Of a stretch of DNA of 57,864 bases, positions 18,978 through 27,212 are shown one piece after another. Position 1 is the first letter of the stretch. The number at the start of each line of letters is the position of its first letter. The notes below the pieces were generated by a model, which saw only the letters and a program-made list of their open reading frames with translations, was not told the DNA's origin and made no database searches. A program made the position numbers and the translations under genes. The DNA comes from an uncultured Rhodospirillales bacterium (GTDB lineage: Bacteria > Pseudomonadota > Alphaproteobacteria > Azospirillales > Azospirillaceae), in assembly GCA_903856295.1 (NCBI GenBank), contig CAIOBP010000120.1, positions 1 through 57,864 on the forward strand. Reading direction: 5' to 3'.

Positions 18978-19037
18978 CTCCGGGTAGGCTTCACCATAAA
19001 AAGTTTACCCTATCCACCTGTGGTGTTTGACCAGACT

Positions 19038-19862
19038 TCAATATCCCGGTCGCCGGGCCACGGTCAGAATCTTTGCTTCGAGACCGTAGAGATTTGCCGC
19101 CGATAAGCTACCTGTAGCGTAGGCGCCGGTATCGACGGCAATTCGATTGGGCAGAATCTGAGCCTCGGCAACCGGAGTGTGTCCATGCACGATGACCTTC
19201 GGGTGGCGGCGGTGCGACGACAGAAATGGCTCCCGGATACGTTGTAAATCCTCCGGGCGCTGGCGCTCCAGGGCAATGCCCGGGCGGATGCCGGCATGCA
19301 CAAAAGCGTAATCGCCGAGCACGACCATCGGTTCGAGTTGGTCGAGGAAGGTGCGGTGCGCTTCGGGCAAGCGCTCTGCCAGGCTGTCGCGCAGGGCCCG
19401 GCAGCGGGCCGGGGCGGTGATGCCGGTGGAGGCGCGGATGCCATAGCTGGCCAGGGTTTCGGCACCGCCGTAACTTAGCCATTCGGCTTCGGCGACCGGG
19501 TCGGCCAGAAAATCCAGCAGCGCGGTTTCGTGATTGCCGCAGAGAAACCGGCAGGCCGGACCGTCGCCGGCACGGCTCTCCGCCGCGAGCCGGCATAAAA
19601 TGTCGAGAACGCCCCGGCTGTCGGGACCGCGATCGATATAATCACCAAGAAAAATGATGATTTTCCGCACATCCTGTTCGTTGAATCTCTGGTGAAAGTC
19701 CGCCGAGATTGCCGCGAGCAATGAGTCGAGACACTGTCGCTCTCCGTGAATGTCGCCGATAGCGTAAATGCACTGACCATTCGGCGCTTCCGGCCCGTGC
19801 GTGTTCTGCCGTTGAGCGAGGCGCGTTATCGAGGAAAGCGCGCGATGAAAAACCGACACCAT
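19038..19862 (-). CDS. calcineurin-like metallophosphoesterase (PPP-type phosphatase)
   Basis: A 274-residue protein. YAIGDIHGERQ, FLGDYIDRGPDS and FLCGNHETALL are the GDxHG, GDxxDRG and GNHE metal-binding motifs. VIVHGHTPV and IAVDTGAYATG complete the active site. Members dephosphorylate proteins or dinucleotide polyphosphates (ApaH/PrpA relatives). It lies between two EPS operons, upstream of the barrel gene on the same strand, 60 nt apart. A role in reversing tyrosine/serine phosphorylation in the export system is possible but not shown. ATG 19862 was chosen over an upstream TTG. Confidence 0.9.
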   Translation of the reverse strand: MVSVFHRALSSITRLAQRQNTHGPEAPNGQCIYAIGDIHGERQCLDSLLAAISADFHQRFNEQDVRKIIIFLGDYIDRGPDSRGVLDILCRLAAESRAGDGPACRFLCGNHETALLDFLADPVAEAEWLSYGGAETLASYGIRASTGITAPARCRALRDSLAERLPEAHRTFLDQLEPMVVLGDYAFVHAGIRPGIALERQRPEDLQRIREPFLSSHRRHPKVIVHGHTPVAEAQILPNRIAVDTGAYATGSLSAANLYGLEAKILTVARRPGY

Positions 19863-19975
19863 GATTGCGACCTGGAGCTTCCACAACCGAGCTGTTGCAG
19901 TCGATCACGAATGGGCATATGAGTCAATTTCGGCTTCGCCCATGATGGGGGAGGGGGGTGCCGTGGGTGACATTG

Positions 19976-20011
19976 GAAGTTTTTCGTTCGATGGGAGTTT
20001 TTCGTTCGATG
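19976..20011 (+). repeat. 18-bp tandem direct repeat at the wza-like start
   Basis: Two copies of AGTTTTTCGTTCGATG (19978-19993 and 19996-20011) with an 18-bp period. Each copy ends in an in-frame ATG, so the possible start of the export lipoprotein has been duplicated. Confidence 0.85.
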
Positions 20012-20617
20012 TCTGACCATCATGTCCCGAGGACTGCCCGGATGCCGCGTTTCGGCGGGGTTGTGGTTCTGCTTGCCGGTCTGGTCGGTGGCTGCGCGCT
20101 GTTCACCACCAGTTTTCCGGCCGAGGATGCTCCGGCCAAAATCTCCAGCCCGGCCGAGGGCTATCGTCTCGAACCCGGCAATCAGGTGCGGGTGACCGTG
20201 TTCGGCCAGGAAAACCTGTCGGGGACCTTCGCCCTGGACGCCGCCGGTTCGATCGCCCTGCCGCTGGTGGGCACGGTGCCGGCGAGCGGCGTCACCACCA
20301 CCGTGCTGGCGAACCGGGTCGAGACGGCGCTGCGCAAGAACGCCTACATGCAGGATCCGCGGGTCGCGGTCGAGGTGCAGACCTTCCGGCCGTTCTATGT
20401 TCTGGGAGAGGTCCGGCAAGCCGGCGAGTTTCCCTATGTGACCGGCATGACCGTGCTGAGCGCGATCGCGCGGGCCGGCGGTTATGATTACCGGGCGATC
20501 GAAGGCGAGGTCGAACTGGTGCGCCAGGGCGACGATGGCCAGAAGGAATACCGGGCGGTCGAGCGGACGCCGATTCTGCCCGGCGACATCATCAAGGTGC
20601 ACCAGCGGCGGTTTTGA
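20009..20617 (+). CDS. Wza-type polysaccharide export lipoprotein
   Basis: A 202-residue outer-membrane lipoprotein. The signal sequence VVVLLAGLVGGC ends in the lipobox cysteine. The Poly_export domain (YRLEPGNQVRVTVFGQENLS, about residues 52-71) is followed by a SLBB domain (FYVLGEVRQAGEFPYVTGMTV) and the closing PGDIIKV motif. It would form the outer-membrane exit pore for the polymer, working with the Wzc-type kinase. Start choice is uncertain between ATG 20009 and ATG 20042; the latter gives a more typical signal peptide. It is the first gene of the plus-strand EPS operon. Confidence 0.9.
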   Translation: MSDHHVPRTARMPRFGGVVVLLAGLVGGCALFTTSFPAEDAPAKISSPAEGYRLEPGNQVRVTVFGQENLSGTFALDAAGSIALPLVGTVPASGVTTTVLANRVETALRKNAYMQDPRVAVEVQTFRPFYVLGEVRQAGEFPYVTGMTVLSAIARAGGYDYRAIEGEVELVRQGDDGQKEYRAVERTPILPGDIIKVHQRRF

Positions 20618-20643
20618 TCGGCCTGGATTGGGAGGACTTTGAA

Positions 20644-21735
20644 ATGCGAGGACGCTTTTCCCTGCTGATCGCGGCATCGCTTGTCCTGGGGCTGGCGGCG
20701 CCATCGCTCGCGCTCGCCCAGGTGGCGGGCAATCAGGGGCAACAGGGGGCACGGCAACCGGCGATTCCTCTGCCGCCGGCCCTTCAGGCCGCAATGGCCA
20801 CCGGCAACAGCGAAGCGGTGCAGCAGGCGATCGCCACCCTGTCCGGTGGCAATCGTGAACAGGCCGCGCAACTCGCGGTCGCCGTTGTTCAGGCCGCCGA
20901 GCAGATGATGGCCACCAATCCCCAAGGCGCGGTGGCGATGGCCGGGGCGGCGGTGGCGAGCGTCAAGAACGCCGATGTTCAGCAGGCGGCGCAACGTCAG
21001 ACCGAGTCCGTGATTACCACTGCGGCCCGCATCTTTGTTAATCCCAATGTCGAACGGGCCGCGCCGGAGGCTTCCGCGCAACTTGCCCTGGCCACCATGG
21101 CGGCTGCGGTGACCACGGGTAACGCGACCTTGTCGGCGAACACCGCCAATCAGGCGGTCGGTACCGCCGAGCGCGTGCTGGCTGTCGCGCCTGCCGCCGC
21201 CATGCAGGTTGCGGCAGCGGCCGTTCAATCCATCAACAACTCTGGCGTAGCGCAGGCGAATCCTCAGCAGTCCCTGCAGGTTGTGATGACCGCGGCTCGC
21301 ATCATCGTGCAACCGGAAGCCCAGCGGATCGCGCCGGTGGCGGTCGCGGCCATGGCGGCCGCTTCGGTTCAGGTGGTTTCCAATTCAGCTGTCTACCAGA
21401 TGTCGGCGAACTCGGCGGTCTCCGTCATGGCCAGCGCCTATACTGCGGCTTCCAGTCAGGCGGTGACTGCGGCGGTGCCATCGGCCGCCTCGGACGTGCG
21501 GACCGAACTTCGAACGGCCCAGCAGGCCCAGGTTCTCACGGTTGTCAACCCCACAAACGTTTCTGCCATCAACACCATTCTTTCGGGTAAGCAGCCCGAC
21601 ACTCAGCAGACGACCAGCAGTAATACCCAGAACACCAATAACAATACAAACAATAACACGAATAATAATACAAATACGGATACGCATAATAATGATGCCG
21701 GCGACAACAAGACCAAGACCGGGAGTCCGACCTGA
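20644..21735 (+). CDS. secreted Ala-rich repetitive protein with Asn/Thr tail, unknown function
   Basis: A 363-residue protein with a clean signal peptide (LLIAASLVLGLAAPSLALA, cleavage near residue 25). The body is Ala/Val/Gln-rich and almost cysteine-free. It contains an internal duplication of about 90 residues: TAARIFVNPNVERAAPEA at 126-143 and TAARIIVQPEAQRIAPVA at 216-233, each preceded by a matching helical stretch. The last 45 residues are low-complexity Asn/Thr. A GGAGG ribosome site precedes ATG 20644; the gene follows the Wza-type gene by 26 nt and precedes the polymerase. I do not recognise the family. Location and composition suggest an exported matrix or glycan-associated protein. 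Confidence 0.75.
   Translation: MRGRFSLLIAASLVLGLAAPSLALAQVAGNQGQQGARQPAIPLPPALQAAMATGNSEAVQQAIATLSGGNREQAAQLAVAVVQAAEQMMATNPQGAVAMAGAAVASVKNADVQQAAQRQTESVITTAARIFVNPNVERAAPEASAQLALATMAAAVTTGNATLSANTANQAVGTAERVLAVAPAAAMQVAAAAVQSINNSGVAQANPQQSLQVVMTAARIIVQPEAQRIAPVAVAAMAAASVQVVSNSAVYQMSANSAVSVMASAYTAASSQAVTAAVPSAASDVRTELRTAQQAQVLTVVNPTNVSAINTILSGKQPDTQQTTSSNTQNTNNNTNNNTNNNTNTDTHNNDAGDNKTKTGSPT
21601..21700 (+). repeat. AAY-type trinucleotide low-complexity tract
   Basis: Repeated AAC/AAT/ACA codons encode the Asn/Thr tail of the preceding secreted protein. The tract is sharply AT-rich against a GC-rich background and is prone to length change by slippage. Confidence 0.8.
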
Positions 21736-21757
21736 ATGAGTGGCGCGGGCGCCTGAG

Positions 21758-23149
21758 ATGACCGTGACCTCATCGGCCAATTCGGCCGTCTTTCGTCTGT
21801 TGCTCGCCATCGTGCTGTTGTCGCCGCTGCCGTTGGGCGGTCATCGGCCGTGGGCGTGGAGTGTGTTGGCCGTCGCGCTTGGGCTGGTGCTGGGGGCGTG
21901 GTGTGTGCTGGTTGTCGCCGGCCGTGCCCGGGCTCCGGTGCCGATGCATCGGTTGTGGCCGGTGGCGCTGCCGTTCGGAGCGGTCATGCTCTGGGCGTTC
22001 GTGCAAACTCTGCCGACGGTGCCGGCCTCCCTGGCTCATCCGTTGTGGAGCGAGGCGGTTCGTGCCCTGGGCAGACCGCTCGGCGCCAGCATTTCGCTCG
22101 ATCCGGAACTGACGCGGGTGGCCATGCTGCGTCTGGCCATCTATGGCGGGGTGTTTTGGCTGGCGGCGCAGCTTGGGCGCGAGCGCACGCGGGCGCGGGA
22201 GGCGCTGGTCGCGGTCGCGGTCGCCGGGGCCTGTTATGCCGCCTATGGCTTGCTGGTCCATTTCGCGGGGTGGGAGCGCATCCTGTGGCTCGAGAAATGG
22301 GCCTATCCGGGCGACCTGACCTCGACCTTCGTCAACCGCAACGCCTATGGCGCTTATGCCGGCCTGGGGGTGGTGTGCTGCATGGGGCTGTTTCTCCATG
22401 CGCTCCGGCCCTTGAGTGGCAGCAGCAGGCGGCCCCGGCGGCTCTATGACCTGACCGAAACCGTGCTGGTGCGGGCGATGCCCTTCCTGGTCGGCGCGGT
22501 GATCCTGGTCACCGCCCTGCTGCTCTCCCATTCCCGGGGCGCCTTTCTCAGCACCGGCGCCGCCCTGCTGGTTCTGATGGTGGCGGCCGTGCTGTCGCGG
22601 CTCGTTCCGCCGCGCACCGCAGTTTTCCTGGGTGCGCTGGTTGTGGTGCTGGGGCTCGGCGTGCTCGGCCTGAGCGGCGCGGGCACGGTCGAGCGTCTGG
22701 CCGCCACCCCGGCCCAGGCCGCCGAAGAGGTTCGGCCCAACCTCTACCGCCTGACCGCCGACGCGATCGCCGACGCGCCGCTGACCGGGCATGGCTTCGG
22801 CGCTTTCCTGCCGGCCTTCCGTATCTATCGCGACACGTCGCTGGACGCGCCCACGGTTTGGGACTTCACTCACAACGTCTACCTGGAAACGGCCATGGAC
22901 CTCGGTCTGCCGGCGGCGGGGCTGCTATATATCTCCCTGGCGGCGGCGACGCTGACCTGCCTGCGCGGCCTGATGATCCGGCGGCGCGACCATATCTATC
23001 CGGCGGTCGCCGTGTCGGCGGTGGTTCTGATCGGCGGGCATGGGCTGGTCGATTTCAGCGCTCAGATGCCTGCGGTTGCGATGACCCTGGCCTTGCTGCT
23101 GGGGGTGGGGTTTGCGCAGTCGTGGCGGACGAGCGACGATGGACCTTGA
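21758..23149 (+). CDS. O-antigen ligase/polymerase-like (Wzy) membrane protein
   Basis: A 463-residue polytopic protein with about 12 membrane segments. LLLSHSRGAFLSTGAALLVL is the SRG motif of the Wzy_C family, and DFTHNVYLETAMDLGLPAAG is the conserved HNxxLexxxxxGxxG periplasmic segment. It presumably polymerises the repeat unit assembled by this locus. ATG 21758 is used; a GTG 18 nt upstream is possible. It lies 22 nt after the repetitive secreted protein and 12 nt before the priming transferase gene, consistent with one operon. Confidence 0.9.
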   Translation: MTVTSSANSAVFRLLLAIVLLSPLPLGGHRPWAWSVLAVALGLVLGAWCVLVVAGRARAPVPMHRLWPVALPFGAVMLWAFVQTLPTVPASLAHPLWSEAVRALGRPLGASISLDPELTRVAMLRLAIYGGVFWLAAQLGRERTRAREALVAVAVAGACYAAYGLLVHFAGWERILWLEKWAYPGDLTSTFVNRNAYGAYAGLGVVCCMGLFLHALRPLSGSSRRPRRLYDLTETVLVRAMPFLVGAVILVTALLLSHSRGAFLSTGAALLVLMVAAVLSRLVPPRTAVFLGALVVVLGLGVLGLSGAGTVERLAATPAQAAEEVRPNLYRLTADAIADAPLTGHGFGAFLPAFRIYRDTSLDAPTVWDFTHNVYLETAMDLGLPAAGLLYISLAAATLTCLRGLMIRRRDHIYPAVAVSAVVLIGGHGLVDFSAQMPAVAMTLALLLGVGFAQSWRTSDDGP

Positions 23150-23161
23150 AACGGATAAATC

Positions 23162-24544
23162 GTGCCAAATCCTTCGCTAAAGGCAAAGACGGGGCGGAGC
23201 GCGCCTCCGGTGGCGGCGGTGGTCGCCTTTCTGGCCATCGGCGATCTGATGGTGCTGTATGGCGCGCTTTACTGCGCGGTGCTCATCCGGACATTTGCCG
23301 GTCAGTGGTTTCCGATTCTCATTGCTCCTCATGTCTTTGCCGGTGTGGCCATGGCGGTGCCGCTGCTGCCGCTCGCCTATGCCATGGCCCGGCTTTATCC
23401 CGGTTATGGCCTGACCGGGGTCGAGCGCCTGCGCAAGCGCGTGCTCGTGAGCTGCCTGTGCTTCGGGAGCATGATCCTGTTCGACTATCTCGCCCAGAAC
23501 GGCCAGTGGTCGCGGGGCATCCTGCTGGTGACGGCGGCGCTGTCCGTGCTGGCGATTCCGGTGTGGGATGCTCTGGCCCGGCACCTGCTGGTCCACTGGT
23601 CCTGGTGGGGCGAGGCGGTGGTGGTGGTGGGACCGGAAAGCCAGCGGCGCCAGCTGGTCGCGGCCCTCACCAGTCATCCGGAACTGGGATGGCTGCCCGC
23701 CGCGGAGTTCGATCTCGCCGCCGTCGCCGAGCGGGTGCCCGATGTCGATGTCGCTCTGGTGGCGCTGTCGCGCGGCATGCTCGGGGCGCCGTCCTGGACC
23801 GACGATCTGCCCTATCAGCGGGTGGTGCTGGTGCCGGAACCGGGCGACATGCAGACCCTGTGGGTTTCGGTCCGCGACCTGGGTACGCACCTGGGGCTGG
23901 AAATGCGGCGCAACCTGCTGGTCCCCTGGAATCAGGTGGTGAAGCGGGCGCTCGATCTGGTCTTCGGCACCGTGGCGTTGATTTTGGCGCTGCCGGCGAT
24001 CGCCGTGCTGGCGCTGCTGGTGTTCGTGGTGTCGCCGGGGCCGGTGTTCTTTTCCCAGGTGCGGGAGGGGCTCGACAACCGCCCGTTCCGGATGTGGAAA
24101 TTGCGCACCATGCGGCCGGACGCCGACGCCATGCTCGGCGCGCTGATCGCGGAATCCGGCGAGGCGCGGAGCGACTGGAATTATTCGATGAAGATTCGCA
24201 ACGATCCGCGAATCATCCCGGTGCTCGGGCAGTTCCTGCGCCGCTTCAGCATCGATGAACTGCCGCAATTGTGGAACGTCGTTCGGGGCGACATGAGTCT
24301 GGTCGGCCCGCGCCCGTTGCCGCACTACCACCTGTCCCGCTTCGAGCCGCAGACCCAGCACGTGCGCAGGCGCGTGCGTCCGGGGATCACCGGTCTGTGG
24401 CAGGTGTCGGGGCGCAGTTCGATCCCGCTGGCCGAGCAGCAGCGCCACGACATCTACTATGTCCGCAACTGGTCCCTGTGGCTCGATCTCTATATTCTCG
24501 GGCGCACCGTGCTGGTGGTGCTGAGCGGGAAAGGCTCATGGTAG
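23162..24544 (+). CDS. undecaprenyl-phosphate sugar phosphotransferase (WbaP/ExoY family)
   Basis: A 460-residue priming enzyme that loads the first sugar-1-phosphate on undecaprenyl phosphate. Four N-terminal membrane helices (about 15-145) and a soluble middle region precede the catalytic bacterial sugar transferase domain from about residue 260. There, [56 protein letters not shown] and [15 protein letters not shown] are all clear family motifs. It starts at GTG 23162. Its stop overlaps the next start by 7 nt. Confidence 0.95.
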   Translation: MPNPSLKAKTGRSAPPVAAVVAFLAIGDLMVLYGALYCAVLIRTFAGQWFPILIAPHVFAGVAMAVPLLPLAYAMARLYPGYGLTGVERLRKRVLVSCLCFGSMILFDYLAQNGQWSRGILLVTAALSVLAIPVWDALARHLLVHWSWWGEAVVVVGPESQRRQLVAALTSHPELGWLPAAEFDLAAVAERVPDVDVALVALSRGMLGAPSWTDDLPYQRVVLVPEPGDMQTLWVSVRDLGTHLGLEMRRNLLVPWNQVVKRALDLVFGTVALILALPAIAVLALLVFVVSPGPVFFSQVREGLDNRPFRMWKLRTMRPDADAMLGALIAESGEARSDWNYSMKIRNDPRIIPVLGQFLRRFSIDELPQLWNVVRGDMSLVGPRPLPHYHLSRFEPQTQHVRRRVRPGITGLWQVSGRSSIPLAEQQRHDIYYVRNWSLWLDLYILGRTVLVVLSGKGSW

Positions 24545-25365
24545 GCTCGCCCGGTTCCGGCGGGGTAGATCCGCCCGGTTCCGGCGGGAACCCGCTCTCC
24601 GCCCTGCGCGTGGATGTGCTTGGGGTCGGCGTCACGGCTCAGACCATGGCGGCGGCGGTGGCCCGGATCGGGGCGTGGATCGAGCGGCGGAGCGCCACGT
24701 ATGTCTGCGTCAACGATGTCCACAGCATCGTCGAAAGTCACCGCGACCCGGAGCTTCGAGAGATCTACAACCGCGCGGGCATGGCGACCAGCGACGGCAT
24801 GCCGCTGGTCTGGCTATGCCGCCGGGCCGGTCATGCCGACGCCGAGCGGGTTTATGGTCCCGACCTGATGCTGGCGGTCTGCGCGGCGTCGGTCGGGCCG
24901 GGCTGGCGGCATTACTTCTATGGCGCCACCGGGGAGGCGCTGGAGAAGCTCGGGAGCACTCTTGCCCGCCGGTTTCCCGGGCTTGAGATCGCCGGCAGTC
25001 TGGCGCCGCCCTTCCAGGCTCTGAGCGCGGCCGAAGACCAAGCCGTTGTCGACCGCATCAACGCCGCCCGGCCGGACATCGTCTGGGTCGCCCTGGGCGC
25101 GCCCAAGCAGGACCGCTGGATGGCCGCGCATCTGGGCCGGATTTCGGCGCCGGTGATGATCGGCGTCGGCGCCGCCTTCGACTTTCTGGCCGGGGTCAAG
25201 CCTCAGGCCCCGCGCCTGCTGCGGCGCTGGGGGCTGGAATGGCTGTTCCGTCTGGTCACCGAACCGCGACGGCTGGGGGCGCGCTATCTGCGGTGCAACA
25301 GCCTGTTCCTGTGGCTGATCGCCCGGAGGTTGCTGACCGTTCGCCGGGGGGAGTTCAAGGGATGA
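24538..25365 (+). CDS. WecB/TagA/CpsF family glycosyltransferase
   Basis: A 275-residue GT26 enzyme. VCVNDVHSIVESHRDPE, AGMATSDGMPLVWLCRR (the TPDGxxLV-like donor/acceptor site), FYGATGEALEKL and VWVALGAPKQDRWMAAH are the family signatures. Members add the second sugar (for example ManNAcA) to a lipid-linked primer, fitting the preceding priming-transferase gene with which it overlaps by 7 nt. The first 20 residues contain a short duplicated Gly/Pro/Ser segment from a 24-bp direct repeat and are probably disordered. Confidence 0.9.
   Translation: MVGSPGSGGVDPPGSGGNPLSALRVDVLGVGVTAQTMAAAVARIGAWIERRSATYVCVNDVHSIVESHRDPELREIYNRAGMATSDGMPLVWLCRRAGHADAERVYGPDLMLAVCAASVGPGWRHYFYGATGEALEKLGSTLARRFPGLEIAGSLAPPFQALSAAEDQAVVDRINAARPDIVWVALGAPKQDRWMAAHLGRISAPVMIGVGAAFDFLAGVKPQAPRLLRRWGLEWLFRLVTEPRRLGARYLRCNSLFLWLIARRLLTVRRGEFKG
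24548..24588 (+). repeat. 24-bp-period in-frame direct repeat
   Basis: CGCCCGGTTCCGGCGGG occurs at 24548-24564 and again at 24572-24588. The copy is in frame and encodes PGSGG twice at the N-terminus of the GT26 enzyme. Confidence 0.8.
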
Positions 25366-25385
25366 CGGTCAGAGCATGACCCGCT

Positions 25386-26414
25386 CTAGCTCACCGATTC
25401 CTGGACGATCACGCCGTACCAGCCAAGCCCTTGGTAGGTCTCATAACCGGGGGTGAGCGCGTAGCCGACGATGGCGCCGTTGTCGTCCCGGTAGTTGCCC
25501 ATGGTGTCGGAGCAGTCCAGGCGGACGATCTCGCGCAGCAGGCCGCGGCCGTCGGATGCGGCGATGATCCGGCCGCGGCTGTCGATCAGCATGCAGCGGG
25601 TGCGCGTGCGTTCATCCTCGGTCAGGCGGACGCCGTCGACCACCGCCTTGGCCTGGGGCTCCCAGTCGAAGAAGATGCCGAGCGCCCCGATCGCCCTGCC
25701 GTTGACCTCGCCCCCTTCACGAATGGCGGTGCTGTAGGTGGCCACCATGGCGTTGTCGAGGGCTTCGTTGGTCGAGACGTCGGCGACCGCGAAGTCGCTG
25801 CCGTCGCGGGTGGCCATGGCGTCGCGGAACCACTGGCTGGCGCCGACATCGGTGCCGATGGCGCGCGGGTAGCGTTCGGGCCGGCCATTGGCCACCACGA
25901 TGCCCTCGGCGTTGGCCACCCAGAGATCGAGATAGACGGTGTAGGAGTCGAGGATCACCCCCAGCCGCTTGTTGGCATAGCGGCCGGCGGCCTCCGAATG
26001 CTGGGCGAGGCAATCGACCACCGCCGAGTCGGTGGCCCACCAGCGCACGTCGCACGAGCGCTCATAAAGATTGCGGTCGATGATCTCGATCATGTTCAGC
26101 GACAGATCGGCGAGGCGATTGCCGCGCACATGCATGATCATCGCCTCGCCCAGACAGGACAGCTCGTCGATGTTGGCGGACAACTCCGATTCCAGCTCAT
26201 GGGTGACCTTGTTGATCCGGCCGGAAATGCTTTTGACCTCGTTGGCCACCACCGCGAAGCCCCGCCCGGCTTCTCCGGCCCGGTTGGATTCGACCAGGGC
26301 GTTGAGGGCCAGGATGCGGGTCGAGGCCGTGACCTGCTTGATGGTGCGGATCTTGTCGGTGGCGATGCCCGACACCACGCGCAGCAATTCGACGATACGT
26401 TCAGGCTCGGCCAT
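25386..26414 (-). CDS. soluble chemoreceptor-like protein, signalling part N-terminal and Cache-like sensor C-terminal
   Basis: A 342-residue protein with no evident membrane segment. Residues 20-75 contain ASTRILALNALVESNRAG and FAVVANEVKSISG, the hairpin-tip region of methyl-accepting chemotaxis proteins. Residues from about 120 on (WWATDSAVVDCL, YLDLWVANAEGIVVANG, ASQWFRDAM, AIGALGIFFDW, CMLIDSRGRIIAASDG) look like a dCache sensor. The order is inverted relative to normal MCPs, and the signalling helices are truncated. It is the third gene of an operon with an ODP-like protein and a second MCP-like helical protein, pointing to a cytoplasmic sensory complex. Cache domains usually bind small ligands extracytoplasmically, so a cytosolic one is unusual. 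Confidence 0.8.
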   Translation of the reverse strand: MAEPERIVELLRVVSGIATDKIRTIKQVTASTRILALNALVESNRAGEAGRGFAVVANEVKSISGRINKVTHELESELSANIDELSCLGEAMIMHVRGNRLADLSLNMIEIIDRNLYERSCDVRWWATDSAVVDCLAQHSEAAGRYANKRLGVILDSYTVYLDLWVANAEGIVVANGRPERYPRAIGTDVGASQWFRDAMATRDGSDFAVADVSTNEALDNAMVATYSTAIREGGEVNGRAIGALGIFFDWEPQAKAVVDGVRLTEDERTRTRCMLIDSRGRIIAASDGRGLLREIVRLDCSDTMGNYRDDNGAIVGYALTPGYETYQGLGWYGVIVQESVS

Positions 26415-26444
26415 GGGGGGCGCCCTTTCTTGAAGAGTGAGGAA

Positions 26445-27212
26445 TTACCCGCGCGCCGCGCGGCCACGGTAGGCGTCGACGCCGCAGCCGATGTCAAGGC
26501 CGGACAGCCAATCGAGAAAGCGCTGGATATCCTGGCCGCGAAAGGCCAGCCCGTGCTGGGGAATCATGAAATCGAGCGGCAGCCGCGCCACCATCTCGAC
26601 CCAGGCGTCCCGGGCCTCCCGCGAGGCCAGGACCCGGCGGTGAAAGCCGCTCATGTACTGGACATGGCTGTTGAAATCGCTGACCCAGACATCGCGTGTC
26701 GGGCCGTCGGGCAGAATTGCGGCGCCGATGTCGCCCGAGAACAGCGCCCGCGCCGCCGGATCGTAGACCGAGAACGCTCCCGGAGAATGCATGTAATGGG
26801 AGGGCAAAAAGCGCAGGGTGGTGCCGCCGAGCGTGATCTCGGCCCCCTCGTCGGGGATCGGCGCGAACTTGGTGTCGGCGTCGAAGTGCGAGACATAGGA
26901 GGGCCAAAGGGCGGAAATATGGACCAGGGTTCCCGGTCGCGTCACCTGCCGCCACAAAGCAAGGCCCGAGCCGACGTCGGGGTCCTGGTGAGACAGGAAG
27001 ATATGACCGATGGTCTCGAGGTCGACTTCGTGGACCAGCGCCCCCATCATCGCCGGAAAGACCTCGATGCCGCCGGGATCGAGCAGGATGGCGCCCCCGC
27101 TGGTCGTGATCACCACCTGATTGGTGTCGACGATGCTTCCCGGCTTGTGCTCATCCTGGGTGAAAGCCAGCCAGCGGTGTTCGCCGCGGGCAAACAGCTT
27201 GTAACATTTCAT
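26445..27212 (-). CDS. ODP-type MBL-fold diiron protein (putative oxygen sensor)
   Basis: A 255-residue metallo-beta-lactamase-fold protein. The metal motif is SHQDPDVGSG (HxDxD in place of HxExDH of flavodiiron enzymes), followed by SHYMHSPGAF, FSGDIGAA and IPQHGLAF. These supply the remaining His/Asp ligands expected of a diiron site. There is no flavodoxin domain, so it is not a complete flavodiiron reductase. Stand-alone proteins of this type (ODP) are known to bind oxygen at the diiron centre and to act with chemoreceptors in spirochaetes and others. Here it sits between two chemoreceptor-like genes, overlapping the upstream one by a single base, which supports the same role. Confidence 0.8.
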   Translation of the reverse strand: MKCYKLFARGEHRWLAFTQDEHKPGSIVDTNQVVITTSGGAILLDPGGIEVFPAMMGALVHEVDLETIGHIFLSHQDPDVGSGLALWRQVTRPGTLVHISALWPSYVSHFDADTKFAPIPDEGAEITLGGTTLRFLPSHYMHSPGAFSVYDPAARALFSGDIGAAILPDGPTRDVWVSDFNSHVQYMSGFHRRVLASREARDAWVEMVARLPLDFMIPQHGLAFRGQDIQRFLDWLSGLDIGCGVDAYRGRAARG

